Origin: Kryptolebias marmoratus
Lineage: Eukaryota > Chordata > Actinopteri > Cyprinodontiformes > Rivulidae
DNA length: 64,000 nucleotides
NCBI RefSeq assembly: GCF_001649575.2
Contig: NC_051443.1
Coordinates: 13,403,353 to 13,467,352 of the forward strand
Direction: 5' to 3'
In this document: positions 28,201 to 37,940 of the stretch, piece after piece
How positions within the stretch are numbered: position 1 is the stretch's first letter
Layout: the number at the start of each line of letters is the position of its first letter
Translations under genes and position numbers: made by a program
Notes under the pieces: generated by a model
Database searches by the model: none
Told to the model about the DNA's origin: nothing
Seen by the model: the letters and a program-made list of their open reading frames with translations, nothing else

Positions 28201-31200
28201 CTAACAACTTAAAAATAAAATAAAAAATATTTACATGCAGTATGTACTCCAATCATTTAATTACTGTAGTACTTCCATAAAGCTACAACAGTAGTCTCAG
28301 GTCTTTTTGGGAATGACCACAAACTCTGGAAGTTTCTCTCATTCTTTTTCCCAACATTTTTCAAGCTTAAACAAGTTAATGAGATTTTCTTTGAATCCAC
28401 TCAGGGGAAAAGGCTTAAAAAGATCTTAGTCTTTTCTTTTTGTTAAACAAAAATCATCTTTAATAAGTCACAGATATTTTGGAAGCTTAAGTGTTTGAAG
28501 ATTTTCCATCAGCTTTTTATGAATTTCACACTATTAGGTCAACATGTTGTGAATTATCTTTCCTCAGCACAATGCTCTGTTATCTCTCATGTTTTATCCA
28601 CCTTCTGAACCACATGGCATCATTTTGTTTTGACAGCGTACCTGTCCTTTGCTTCACTTTATAGGACAGTGTGAGTTCCCTAAAATGGGACCCCACTGGA
28701 CACTTGCTGCTATGTTTGGGGAGGTCAGAGGTGGTGAAGATACTGGGACGCTCTGGGGGCACCTGGGTGACCCTGCACTCTCTTTACCACACCAGCACTG
28801 TTAATATTGCAGAATGGTGCCCACTAGCTGGCAGAGTGCCTAATCCTAGGCTTATGATGGCTGCGTGAGTTTAATTACCTCCTTTTTTTATTCTCACTCT
28901 GAATGGACAACCATTTTTTTGAAAAAATACTTGTAGCATTAAAATAAAAACCCCACCCTCTTATTATTCACACTAAAGTCTCTTTTTTTCACGTGTTTGT
29001 TGCATCTTCCTTTCTCTTCCTGTGTCTGTAGAGGTTGTCAGAATGGCTCTGTGTATGTTTGGACACTACCACAGGGTGGAACTACCGTATCTCTCCCAAA
29101 CATACTGAACAGCCCCCCAAGCCAGGATAAAAACGAAGTCCACGTAGGTTTGGCTTTTCTGGTTGACATTTTCTTGCAGCCTTAATGCCACAAAAATCTT
29201 CAAACGTAGCTAGATTCATTCTCCAAGTTACTGTTGAAAATGTACTGATTTATAGGATCAAAAATAACCAATGAAATTACTTACTTCCTCTTTTTTTTCC
29301 AACAGGATGGGGCAAAGTGTGTCTTCGTACTTCATAGCCATATCACAGCAGTGAAGTCGCTTTCATTTTGTTCCAGTGGCCTGGCTCTGGTTTCTGGGGG
29401 GATAGGGGGGCTGCTCAACATTTGGTCTCTGCAGGTAGGAATATAACTTCACTGCTGCTGCACATCCTCACATAAAAATACACCAGTCACCACCTGTAAT
29501 CATGTTCTGACTCTAGTGTGTGATAGTCAAAGGATTCGACTGTAATCTAACACACAAACTGTCCATGTTTCTGTTTCATACAGGATGGTTCAGTGTTACA
29601 GACAGCGACTGGACTGGGTTCAGTAGTCAGCGCTACCTGGATACCAAACTTAGGTGTAGCTGCTTGTTTTGGGAGGTCCAAGGTAACTTTAACCATTTAT
29701 AGACCTAATATATATTTGTACTATTGCTTATTTATATGGCCATTGTCTTCCAGGATGTTTTGCTGATCTGCTGCACCCCTGACTGGATCAGTCAGAACCA
29801 CGTGTTGGCCTCCTGCCGTATGGTCCTCAGAAGCCAGAACATCTTGGGCCTGAATCTGGCACCTTGTTTGGCCGTCTTCCTGGAGAGGCTGCCCTTGTTG
29901 TTGCAGGAGCAGTACAGCTATGAGCGGGTCATTACTGAGACTAAGTTTTAACATGGATTTAGATCTGCTTCGGGTTTCTTAGCTTAGACGTATTTGTGTG
30001 TGTTCTGTAAATGCAGAGCCACGTGGCAGCCGGCGATCAGCTCGTCCACAGTGCCTTCCTGCAGAGTCTGGCCTCCCTGGCTGTTGGTCTGTCCTTAGAG
30101 AAACATCTGTGCTCCTACCCACGACCCCCACACCACACCTGTCCTGATGCACAGTCCTGCCTGTCAGAGTGGAGCTGGCTACTCACCTATGCCACTACTG
30201 TCCGCAGTGCAGAGGCTATTGCCAATGGTTCTGCCTTCCCCGAATCCTTCGTTGTTTCTGAGTTCCAGGAGGAAGAAGACTGTAATGTCGTCAAAGCACT
30301 GGTGAGGGTTGATGTTTTGTAACTAATTTAATATATTAAAAACTATTCAGTTGTTTTAAACATGTAACTTGTCTTCCAGGACAATAGTAAGTGGAGTTTC
30401 AAGATGGATGAACAGCTGATGTCATGGGCCACGAGCAGGCCAGAGGTAAAAGCGACCGATTTCCCACAGTGATTTAAAAATGTTACATTAACTTTAATTT
30501 TCACATAAGTGTCTGTGTTTCCTAGGACTGGCAAGAGGGAGGTAAGAGTGAGGTGTACTTTTGGGGGAACGGGCGATATGGGCAGCTGGCAGGAATGGGA
30601 ACAAACCTCATGATGCCTACATTGGCTCCATCTCTGTTACAGACGCAACAGGTACTTACTTTCTCACTCAGGATAATGTCTTTACAATAGCCACTGTTTT
30701 GTAATATTTATGTCCTTTTTAAGGTTGTGTGTGGTCAGAACTGTACATTTCTAGTCCAGTCCAATGGAACCGTTTTGGCTGTAGGCGAAGGACAATATGG
30801 TAGACTGGGCCAGGGAAACTCTGATGACCTCTTTGTTCCCACAATTATTTCTGCGTTTCAAGGTACATATTCATCAAAGGACTAAGAACGCAGCTAGTTG
30901 GTTATTCAGAATTATTTTTATTGTTTTCACTGACTTTGTGAATAAAAGAAAGGAACTTTTTTTTTTAAATTTTCACATAATTTAATCTGGTTGTGTCTAT
31001 CGAATTAAGTCTAATTTTATTTTCTCCTTTTCTATTTAAATTGTGATTAACTGTCTGTCAAACCTGTGGGCAGGGTATGTGGTGACCCAGCTGGTGACAT
31101 CTTGTGGTTCGGATGGACACTCGATGGCCCTGACTGAAACTGGGGAGGTGTTCAGTTGGGGAGACGGAGATTTTGGCAAACTGGGCCACGGCAACAGTGA

Positions 31201-34200
31201 AAGACAAAGAAGACCCAAACAGATCGAGGCCTTACAGGGAGAGGAGGTCATCCAGGTAAATTTCAGATTGGTGTTAAAACTTATTTTTAACTTCTTATCA
31301 TAAACTGCTGGACCACAAAAGTCAAAAGTTTATTCCGTTAAAGGTTATCTATTTTGGTTGTTAAGTTTATCAGGTTTTGTAAAAATTTGGCTTGGATCAA
31401 AAGTCACATTTGTCTGCAGCAGATAAAGCAGTTCAGTGGCACTGTGCATGCAGTTTCAAACACTGATTCGCAACATGCTGCAGGGGGAAATTAAATCACT
31501 AAAATGATTTAACAAAGCAAAGCTGAATATAGTTTTATTGTTGTTACAAGTAGGGATGCCTCAAGTATAAAAAGTTGGAAATCACTACATTTATGTGCTC
31601 AACATCCAGCTGAATTATATTTTTTTGGTATTAGTCAGTTTTAGCTTCATGAGTTTTCTAAAAAAGAAAAAGTTTTTAACCCTTTATTTGCATCTCCAAC
31701 ATTTTTCAAATGAAAACAAATCAAGAGATCCAGGCACTATTGCTGCTTTAGTTTTTATTTAATTAGAGTTTGAAATATACTGTATATGAATATAACACTA
31801 CTTTGATTATGCTTTGCCTTCTCTGCCCAGCTCGCTTGTGGCTTTCGGCACTCCGCTGTGGTCACAGCAGATGGGAAACTGTTCACCTTCGGCAGTGGCG
31901 AGTCGGGTCGTCTGGGTCTAAGGTCAACGTCTAACAAGATGCTGCCTGAAAGGGTGACTGCACTGGAGGGATATCATGTTGGACAAGTAGGCAATGAACA
32001 TTCTGTGTTTTACATTTTAATAAATATTCTAGTGTTCCTCAGAGGGGAAAAAAATTAAAAATTACTTCCATTTCTCAGGTGTCGTGTGGTCTCAACCACA
32101 CATTAGTGGTATCTTTGGATGGCATGTTTGTGTGGGCTTTTGGAGATGGGGATTATGGCAAATTAGGAACTGGTTCATCCACAGCAAAATACTACCCTCA
32201 GGTACGTTAACACTAACAAAGACTCACCCAGGAATCCCTAAAAGGAAATAGAGTTTGTTTATGTTAGTTTGTATCTAAATGCTAACCTGTAAGTGAAATT
32301 TAAAAAAAAAACACTGGAGAGTTTAATAGCCAACCTAATATAAACCCAATGCCTTTCTTTAGTAGAGCTTATGTTATACGTCGGTGAAGATGGAATGTTG
32401 TGTTTGGTTGTATTTATTTTTAGAAAGTGGAACAGCTTTGCAACAAGGGAATTAAGAAAGTTTGTTGCGGGACTCAGTTTTCTGTGGCTCTGGCCTGCGA
32501 TGGACATGTTTACACGTTTGGACAAGGTACGTTTTATTGTGGAAAAAAAAAAGAAAATACGCAATTAGAATAAACATCATTAGACAACATTAGATGTTAA
32601 ATAAAAGATTTACTCATTTTTAAACTGTAATTGAAATATTAGTCAAAAAATTTAATGTTTATTTGACTGAAGCAAAACATAAAAGCCATTCTATATATAT
32701 GATAAATATTCAGCTGCTGAAATGTGGGAAGCACTTCTAGCTATGAGTAGAGCTTGTGCTTTGTTTGGCTTAAAAATACTATATATATTTTAAAAGTTAT
32801 TAACACAAGGGTTTTTCTGAGTAAGCTCGGCTGGGAAAACTGAAAACTAAGTTTTTGTATATTGGTTATAAAAGTTTTCAGGTATTTTAAACAAAGCTTT
32901 GGGTCATAATGGGTTACGAAGCAAAGAATAATTTCAGTGGAATTTATAAAATCGCCTCATCGAAAAGGTTCTTGAAGACATTTGTGTACATTTAAAACTT
33001 ATTAAATGCTTTGGCATACTTGTACAGACATTCTTTTTTTGTCTGCCACCAGATTCTTAATTTTTTTTTATTTTACCAACAAGACATTAAGACACATGAG
33101 TCAAAATCCTTTTACAGTTTTTTTTGACATCATTTTAAAATCTGCATACAGTCAATAAAATGTGATTATATTTTGTCTTTATTTTGTTGATCCTTTAGAG
33201 CGTCTGATTGGTCTGCCGGATTCCATGCTGAAGAATAAATCCACCCCCCAGGTGGTGCCGTCACTGGAGGGGTTGTTCATCGAGGACATCGCCGTTGGTT
33301 GTGAACACGTGCTGGCTCTGTCCGCCACTGGAGATGTTTACGCGTGGGGCTGCAACAGCGAGGGACAGGTAAGCTGCACGTTATCAGAAGATGAAGCGCT
33401 GAGGTGTTTTCTTGACTTGTGCGTCAGTGGGGCTTTTTTGACTGCATAGATTTATTTATTTTTGGTGTGTATTTCAGCTTGGTCTGGGGCACTCCAATCC
33501 AGTGAAGGAGCCGACACTCATCACTGCCCTCCAGGGTAAAAACATTCGGCAGATCTCAGCTGGCCGCTGCCACAGCTCAGCGTGGACAACCCCCACTACA
33601 CTGATAAAAAGCTCAGGTACGGTCTTACAGTAACTGTGCACAAAAAAAACAAAACAAAACACTACGATCAATAAAAATGACAAACCTGTGGTTCTGTGTT
33701 TCCTTTCACTGACAGGTTGCTCTGGTCATATGCAGCTTGGCCTTCCCCAGGCCGTCCCTCCCCAGTACAACACTCTGAAAGACTGCAGCCCTGATGTCCT
33801 CAGCGTGCGTCTCAGGGTGCTCTACCACTTCTCTGATCTCATGTACAAATCCTGGAGGCTGCTCAACCTGGACACCAAGAACTCGGCATGTTTAATCTCA
33901 TTGCTCTTCTTTAAATATAAACTCTTATTTGCTGCTTGGTAGTTTTTATTTTTCATCATTCTCCTCCCTTTTTTCATTCCTTTTCCCCCCTCTGTCCAGA
34001 TGTCCACTTCACGCTATAGTTTAGGGACTGCAGCCATCATCCGAGGTGAACTCAGAGGGCTACTGTCACCCAAGGTCAACACTCTGCCTCTTGTGCGCTC
34101 AATCGGGAGGACAATGACCCAGGGCAAAACATATGGGCCGCAAATCACTGTGAAACGCATTTCCACCAGGTAAAGATCATGTTAGGTCTGTTGGCAATAA

Positions 34201-37200
34201 GGAATATCAAGCTTTTCTCGTGGCATTGTCATTTCCTCTCCTTGCGATATTTCTTTACGATTGAAATGTAATTTTAGTATTTTTGTTTTCTCCTCGGTTG
34301 ATGTGTGCACCTTTAAAATCTACTCCCACAGAGGGCGTTCGAGCAAGCCCATCTTTGTGCAGATCGCGAAGCAAGTGGTGAACCTGAACCCCCTGGAGCT
34401 GCGGCTGCCGTCAAGAGCCTGGAAGGTGAAGCTGTTGGGGGAGGGAGCTGACGATGCTGGAGGAGTGTTTGATGACACTATTACTGAGATGTGTCAGGTA
34501 GGATTAAAAAGCACACCTCTGAGAGCCTCTGAGAGCATCACACTTTGCACTTTGGGTAAAGTGACCTGTTCTGATGTGTTTTGCTCCAGGAGCTGCAGTC
34601 TGGGGTGGTGGATCTCCTCATTCATACTCCCAATAGCTTTGCAGATGTGGGCTGCAACACTGACAGGTGTACCATTTTTAGTTCCTTTTCATAGTATCGA
34701 GCTTTCAACAATAATTATCCCCTCTAATGATATCTACATACCCTTTTAAGGTTCTTGCTTAATCCGGCGGCACACTCAGAGGATCACATGATCCAGTTTC
34801 GCTTTTTGGGTATCCTCATGGCGGTGGCCATACGCACCAAGAAGCCTTTGGACTTGCATCTTGCTCCGTGGGTGTGGAAACAGCTTTGTTCTATGCCACT
34901 GGGAGGACCTGACCTAGAAGAGGTGGACCTGCTCACCTACCGCACGCTTCAAGGCATTCTTCACCTGGAAAACAGTGGAATCACTGAAGATAATTTCCAT
35001 GTGGTGAGAAGCTCTTAGAACTGAATTCTTGCATGCTCAATTAATTTTTTCCCCTTGTTTTTTCTTAACCTCACCTCCTTTTCTGTATTACCCCTCCACA
35101 GATGATCCCGTTGGATTCATTCATGGCCCACAGTGCCGATGGAAGGCTGGTACCTGTGGTTTCTGGAGGTCAGAACATCTCCCTAACCTTTACCAACCGG
35201 ACTGAATACGTAGAGAGAGCTCTGGACTACAGACTACATGAGATGGATGCACAGGTTTGAGCAGCTTAAAGTTGTGGAACAATTTAAATGTAGTTAAAAA
35301 CCATTTGAAGTAAGAACGTATAAAGCCTATGGAATACATTTAGAAGGGATCATTATTAACAAACTAAAAATTTTAATTTTACCAAATCAGATTTTTTGTT
35401 TGGTTGTTAAAAAAAAAAGCTAAATTATTCTGCTATGAAGCTCCATTATAACATTTATCCAAACTGACAATCAATTAGTTATTCAATAGATGCAGGTAGA
35501 TCTGCAAAAAATACAAAAATTACAAAAAAGAAACAATAATATCAGATACGGTATGACAAATACATTTTCAGTACAAGTGTAACAAAAAAAGAAAAAAAGT
35601 AAGATTTGAAAAGTGTTGACATCATGCTACATGGGAAAAAAAATTACATTTTTAAAAATATTAGAGTATCACAAAAAAACTGTACTTAGCCCCCTTTTCC
35701 TCAGGTCTGATGGAAAGTGTTCAGATCCTTTAAGGTTCACTCAATTTAGTTTATTAAAATTGATTATAGTCATTTCTTTTATGACGGGGCACTAGTTATT
35801 CGCGATAACGAAACAAAAACAGTTGTTTGGAGTGGGCTGTTTATAAAGAAACAAAACCAGCAGATTTTCATATTCAGTTAAATAAGTGCTAAGATACTTT
35901 ATTAGACCACTTTAACTAAACTGAGAACTCATGCTTCCTGTTTAGCCTGGTTAGGATGAAGTGTCCCAGTATCATCTGAGGCTGCTGTTGACAAAAGTTC
36001 ACCAGCGATGTATTTAGTCAAGTATTTAAACACTTCTGTTAAAGGTACAGTTCAGTCTTTTAATTTTATTAAATTAAAAATATATCATAAAACTTTCCAC
36101 CTCTAAGCAAATAAACCAACATATTTAGGTATTGAATTTTTTTTTAGGCATTTTAATTTGGAGTTACTTTAAATAAATGAACCTGTCTCATGTAGACAAA
36201 ATTATTTTAGGAGATTGATGTCTGATTGATGTTGTTGTCTTGTCCTCAGAGGTTTCCGGGCTGAGCTTGTTCTGTTCTGTCCAGGTGGATGCAGTCCGAG
36301 AGGGCATGTCCACCATCATCCCCGTGCCCCTCCTCTCCCTGCTGACGGCGCAGCAGCTGGAGCAGCTGGTCTGCGGGCTGCCTGAGGTCTCTGTGGACAT
36401 GCTGAAGAAGCTGGTGCGTTACCGCGACATCACCGAGAACCACCAGCTAATCGCCTGGTTCTGGCAGAGCCTGGAGGAGTTCACCAACGAGGAGCGGGTG
36501 CTTTTCCTGCGCTTTGTTTCTGGCAGGTCCCGGCTGCCTACCAACCCGGCTGATATCACACAGAAGTTCCAAATCATCAAGGTTGACAGGGTGAGCTCAT
36601 CACAGAGATGCACGAATCCACATCTGTTTGGTTCTCATCCAGTTTCTGAATTTAACCGTTAGCACGGTTAGCATCTGTAACAGCAGACTCTGTGTGTCTT
36701 TCTTAGTTTGTACAGCCTATCTTGGCTTGAAGTTTCCCAACAGTATTCTAATATTTTAAATTCAACATGTTCCACTACAGATAAAAGGATAAAACAGAAC
36801 AACTTTGCTGTAATCCCTTCCTTGTTGTCTGCAGAAGCTCCTTGTTGCTCCTCGATAGGCAGCCAGTCTCAGTTCTCATGAGTTCTCTCCTCAACTGTTT
36901 CATCCATGTCTCTAAATGTTTGCATTACACACATTACAATCTTGTTTTTCTCTGTCAACATTAAAACACTTTTAAAAGAGGACATCCTGAGCAAGCAGAC
37001 TGCTCAGACTGAGCTGTATATCTGTCTGCAGGCTCAGGGATAAAAGCTCTGCCTGACTGTTTAAAGTAACTGGTAAACAAATACATCCGTTCATGTCGAG
37101 AAAACTACACAATATGTTTTCAATATCTGGTTGTGTCACATTGTTTTGGCTGTAAGCTTTACCATCTACTCTAAAATCAGTCCAAAATACAAACTGCAGC

Positions 37201-37599
37201 ATCACAGGAGCCTGGAGTCTGGATCAGGGGTTGGATCAGTGACCTCGGCCAGATATCTCATCCAAGAATGACGTCATTATCAGGAGCCGATACCAATAAT
37301 CCATCAGACCAGTCCCAACTCTAACCACAATGTGATACAACCATATAGGTGCTGTGCTGATAAATGCTATTAGTAAAATTGATTTTATTTTTGTCTTTGC
37401 TGCTGAACTTTAGCCCATCAATGGACTCCCTACTGCTCAGACCTGCTTCTTCCTGCTTCGCCTGCCCCCCTACACAAGCCAGGCCATCCTCTCTGAGCGT
37501 CTGCGGTACTCAATCCACAACTGTCCCTCCATTGATATGGACAACTACATGCTGACTCACAACACGGACCCAGCAGACAGCTCGGGCACGGAGGACTAA
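1181..37599 (+). CDS. herc1: HERC1, giant HECT/RCC1-type E3 ubiquitin ligase, 5'-partial, 77 exons
   Basis: HERC1 transfers ubiquitin to substrates through its C-terminal HECT domain. Its first RCC1-like domain is known to act on ARF/Rab-type GTPases, and the protein works in the cytosol and on membranes. I placed 77 exons by homology to remembered HERC1 plus AG/GT boundaries and phase. They sum to 13,545 bases, 4,514 codons plus stop, with every junction in phase. Order: RLD1, linker, SPRY, linker, UBA-like, Cys/His module, linker, WD40, RLD2, HECT. Mammalian HERC1 has about 4,860 residues, so about 350 N-terminal residues and the start codon lie upstream. The stop is TAA at 37597-37599. Exon coordinates are in the block entries below. 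RLD and HECT blocks match closely. The linkers and WD40 part match loosely, so a divergent paralogue (herc1-like) is possible. Confidence 0.95.
1382..4836 (+). CDS. herc1: HERC1 RLD1: first RCC1-like seven-bladed propeller
   Basis: Exons: 1382-1564, 2765-2977, 3178-3276, 3394-3490, 3594-3737, 3961-4088, 4414-4558, 4665-4836 (about residues 33-426 of the encoded part). The exons carry repeated RCC1 signatures: [78 protein letters not shown] and [13 protein letters not shown]. In the known protein this domain binds ARF and Rab GTPases and has been reported to stimulate nucleotide exchange. It is one of the best conserved parts of this copy. Phases through the block are 0,0,0,1,1,0,1,2 and close exactly. 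Confidence 0.95.
5014..7384 (+). CDS. herc1: HERC1 linker after RLD1
   Basis: Exons: 5014-5148, 5269-5434, 5751-5876, 6233-6457, 6879-7031, 7252-7384 (about residues 426-739). The conserved anchors are [16 protein letters not shown], the LLLPPLRER segment, [15 protein letters not shown] and [12 protein letters not shown]. The region is predicted from composition to be helical and has no recognised catalytic motif. The last exon ends in phase 1, and the following intron carries the LINE described separately. A serine-rich stretch in the 6233-6457 exon (PPSSSSS) is less conserved than its flanks. Confidence 0.92.
7733..10345 (+). CDS. LINE endonuclease/reverse transcriptase, N-truncated, intact frame
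   Basis: An 870-codon uninterrupted frame. The N-terminal part is an APE-type endonuclease lacking its first motifs: [10 protein letters not shown] near residues 88-97 and the ATSDHIPF catalytic histidine motif near 165. The RT follows, with [33 protein letters not shown] and MYADDLVIL (catalytic aspartates), plus a C-terminal extension containing RMLLRVPRW-like residues. No RNase H domain is evident. The clade cannot be fixed by eye; CR1/L2/Rex1-like is the best guess. The long open frame implies a young insertion. The first methionine is simply the first in the truncated frame, not a native start. Confidence 0.9.
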   Translation: MYTDILIRGRIAGGVAILWHKKYDQLVNVIRLDVDWAIGLKLTCGDKNFIVLNIYTPYECLQNEDEFLNRLSFIMSFIQDNPSTCFFIVGDLNADVTDNHSIFAKHLMQFCLNNGLILSSKVLLPNDSYTYISDAWHTTSWLDHCICTADAHDSIQGIRVNYEFATSDHIPFSLCVTMNSIPSVLLADYNTSIGKIAWDNLTDKDLSDYCYRTNNMFSNIYLPKGAISCRDMNCKDPQHGIELCTLYENVVKSLLTSSKPLHKTSSHSTKPGWNDYVREHHAEARRALKAWVDSGKQRHGPLFEYKKQANANFKYVLRFIRRNENTMRSDSLARKLGNNNVKDFWKEIKKVNNCKTSLPATIDGVSGVKEITQLWKEHYSALFNCVKSDTFEMKSIHSNENVNVSPQEIYHAIVTLKDNKACGMDNISSEHLKNASKKLCALLSMCFTGCLVHGLLPISMLSVILVPIIKDKAGKISSLENYRPIALASSLSKVLERVLLNRLEEFLLTSDNQFGFKPKHGTDMCIFALQEILDLYNLHNTTVFMCFIDASKAFDRVNHQKLFGKLESRGVPKYLIRILVYWYGQQSMFVKWANTMSDSFKVGNGVRQGSLLSPYLFNIYMDELSTRLNCCKTGCIVGDRIINHLMYADDLVILSPYSAGLQQLLRVCSQYGCDFDIKYNAKKSNVMIVRSRADKHLITPDFSLSGIVLNRCNEIKYLGHYITDDLSDDCDIRRQYCMIYAQANTLVRKFSMCSSSVKIALFKAFCTSLYTAHLWRRYNKSSLQKLYVAYNDGMRLLLRVPRWSSASHMFVHNDVPTCAAVLRNLMYRCMCRLSVSCNNIIAILVNPVFSTVRFFSRLWKHWCHHLFVTQ
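10417..10455 (+). repeat. (GATT)n tail of the LINE
   Basis: After CTGGAATAAA the sequence becomes about seven GATT units, ending before AATATCTGTAG. It marks the 3' terminus of the retroelement and doubles as a tetranucleotide microsatellite. Confidence 0.85.
10538..16431 (+). CDS. herc1: HERC1 central linker between RLD1 and SPRY
   Basis: Exons: 10538-10738, 10859-11071, 11402-11575, 11739-11856, 12016-12133, 12281-12482, 12615-12915, 13003-13051, 13132-13177, 13611-13861, 14094-14291, 14473-14593, 15183-15423, 15518-15681, 15821-15973, 16084-16181, 16342-16431 (about residues 739-1651). Anchors recognised: [82 protein letters not shown] and [16 protein letters not shown]. The part spanned by 12281-13177 is low-complexity, acidic and poorly conserved, and includes two very short exons of 49 and 46 bases. 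No enzymatic domain is seen. Confidence 0.9.
16645..17746 (+). CDS. herc1: HERC1 SPRY (B30.2-like) domain
   Basis: Exons: 16645-16812, 16893-17132, 17230-17313, 17518-17746 (about residues 1652-1891). The fold core is clear: [63 protein letters not shown] and [18 protein letters not shown] domains are protein-interaction modules; the HERC1 partner is not known to me. The donor after 17132 reads GTTTGA, a weak site, but phase and homology leave little alternative. The final exon leaves the domain with DLQMRGMP and a helical tail. Confidence 0.93.
17747..19064 (+). other. herc1: HERC1 intron, 1.3 kb, no feature seen
   Basis: The largest HERC1 intron in the window without a recognisable mobile element. 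AT-rich with a short A-run near 18617-18629. I see no exon-like or repeat-like structure. It ends in TCCACCTGCAG at 19064. Confidence 0.6.
19065..21780 (+). CDS. herc1: HERC1 linker between SPRY and UBA
   Basis: Exons: 19065-19353, 19704-20479 (776 bases, the longest exon), 20713-20926, 21611-21780 (about residues 1892-2374). Conserved anchors: [70 protein letters not shown] and ISLLQHM. Between them the sequence is polar, Ser/Pro-rich and largely unlike the mammalian protein, consistent with disorder. The start of the 776-base exon was set at ACTAAG/CTCC because this restores the exact spacing before WSPSDTP. Confidence 0.88.
22559..23345 (+). CDS. herc1: HERC1 UBA-like ubiquitin-binding segment
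   Basis: Exons: 22559-22642 and 23159-23345 (about residues 2375-2465). The core, [18 protein letters not shown], is followed after the intron by [16 protein letters not shown], giving a three-helix UBA-type pattern (MGF loop, final WM.EHP). The acceptor at 23158 preserves the mammalian spacing between the helices. An upstream acceptor ending at 23071 is also usable and in frame, adding 29 codons. UBA domains typically bind ubiquitin; this is family knowledge, not shown here. Confidence 0.85.
23445..24755 (+). CDS. herc1: HERC1 acidic linker and Cys/His-rich zinc-like module
   Basis: Exons: 23445-23880, 24031-24290, 24417-24469, 24561-24755 (about residues 2465-2779). The first exon is Pro/Arg- then Glu/Asp-rich. 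The second encodes C-x2-C-x9-H-x4-H (from CELC to KRRH), then HPGCG, GECGSN and LLCSSC, a metal-binding pattern preserved in HERC1. The remaining exons give [26 protein letters not shown] and DPLGA. The module's function is not known to me; zinc binding is inferred from residue spacing. Confidence 0.88.
24926..26558 (+). CDS. herc1: HERC1 helical region before the WD40 propeller
   Basis: Exons: 24926-25091, 25173-25422, 25975-26191, 26281-26558 (about residues 2780-3083). Conserved anchors: [85 protein letters not shown] and [13 protein letters not shown]. Helical by composition, with no catalytic motif. The end, [14 protein letters not shown], leads directly into the first WD40 blade. Confidence 0.9.
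26678..30301 (+). CDS. herc1: HERC1 WD40 propeller and following linker
   Basis: Exons: 26678-26805, 27051-27178, 27504-27731, 27986-28113, 28665-28864, 29032-29143, 29306-29434, 29584-29682, 29754-29927, then the linker exon 30017-30301 (about residues 3084-3620). WD blades are visible as [91 protein letters not shown] and [21 protein letters not shown]. This part is clearly less similar to mammalian HERC1 than RLD2 or HECT. The donor after 29927 (GTCATT) is weak but phase-correct. The linker exon is conserved (GDQLVHS, SLAVGL). Confidence 0.9.
30380..33616 (+). CDS. herc1: HERC1 RLD2: second RCC1-like propeller
   Basis: Exons: 30380-30445, 30526-30651, 30724-30862, 31074-31255, 31831-31986, 32079-32201, 32424-32526, 33199-33368, 33478-33616 (about residues 3621-4021). 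RCC1 repeats are plain: [90 protein letters not shown] and [19 protein letters not shown]. In mammals RLD2 binds clathrin heavy chain and ARF proteins. This is one of the most conserved blocks here and has no broken blade. Confidence 0.95.
33716..34169 (+). CDS. herc1: HERC1 segment linking RLD2 to HECT
   Basis: Exons: 33716-33885 and 34000-34169 (about residues 4022-4134). Anchors: [42 protein letters not shown] and [12 protein letters not shown]. The first exon must end in phase 0 after the codon at 33883-33885, where the intron begins GCATGT instead of GT. The only nearby GT is out of phase, so I call a GC-AG intron. Confidence 0.88.
34332..37599 (+). CDS. herc1: HERC1 HECT catalytic domain and C-terminus
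   Basis: Exons: 34332-34497, 34590-34666, 34751-35003, 35102-35254, 36285-36590, 37414-37599 (about residues 4135-4514). HECT N-lobe: [46 protein letters not shown] and [16 protein letters not shown]-lobe: [14 protein letters not shown] [17 protein letters not shown] and the active-site motif [12 protein letters not shown], whose cysteine (codon 37444-37446, about residue 4464 of the encoded part) should accept ubiquitin as a thioester. The protein ends with the YMLTHNTD tail before TAA. All catalytic landmarks are present, so the ligase is predicted active. Confidence 0.96.
35255..36284 (+). other. herc1: HERC1 intron within HECT, no feature seen
   Basis: A 1.03-kb AT-rich intron with several A-runs (35410-35418, 35516-35600). 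The donor reads GTTTGA and the acceptor CTGTCCAG. No repeat family recognised. Confidence 0.55.
36591..37413 (+). other. herc1: Last HERC1 intron, no feature seen
   Basis: An 0.82-kb intron separating the HECT C-lobe exon from the terminal exon with the catalytic cysteine. No repeat or RNA gene recognised. Confidence 0.55.
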
Positions 37600-37940
37600 C
37601 GCTACAGACGATACAGGGGTGATGAATGTATCTTTACTGATGCCATACACATTTTTGCACTGAACAGATTTTTATTTGCCAAACTTGTATGTTAGGGTAC
37701 TGTTTATACGTTGGTCTATTTAAAGACATATTGTTTGATTTTTTTTTTTTTTCCAATCGCGCACGGGTGTTGTAATTATTGGAGTGCTACTACAGGGAAA
37801 AATAATTAGATTTTAAAATTATAGGCCACCGAGCTACAATAACAGTTTCTGTGCCTGTTTGTTTGAAAATATTTAATAAGTTATTGACTCACTTACTGTG
37901 GTCATTATTATTGTAAAATAAAGAGTGTTTAAATAAGGAC
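37600..37940 (+). terminator. herc1: HERC1 3' UTR and poly(A) signal
   Basis: The stop codon is followed by AT-rich DNA. AATAAA lies at 37917-37922, about 320 bases downstream, followed by a GT-rich stretch (GAGTGTTT). This is the first good polyadenylation signal after the stop, so the transcript probably ends near 37940. Confidence 0.7.

Noticed and set aside
33888..33891. GT at 33889 as the donor of the exon ending near 33885
   Set aside because: It leaves phase 1, and the next exon would then be read in a frame that quickly stops.
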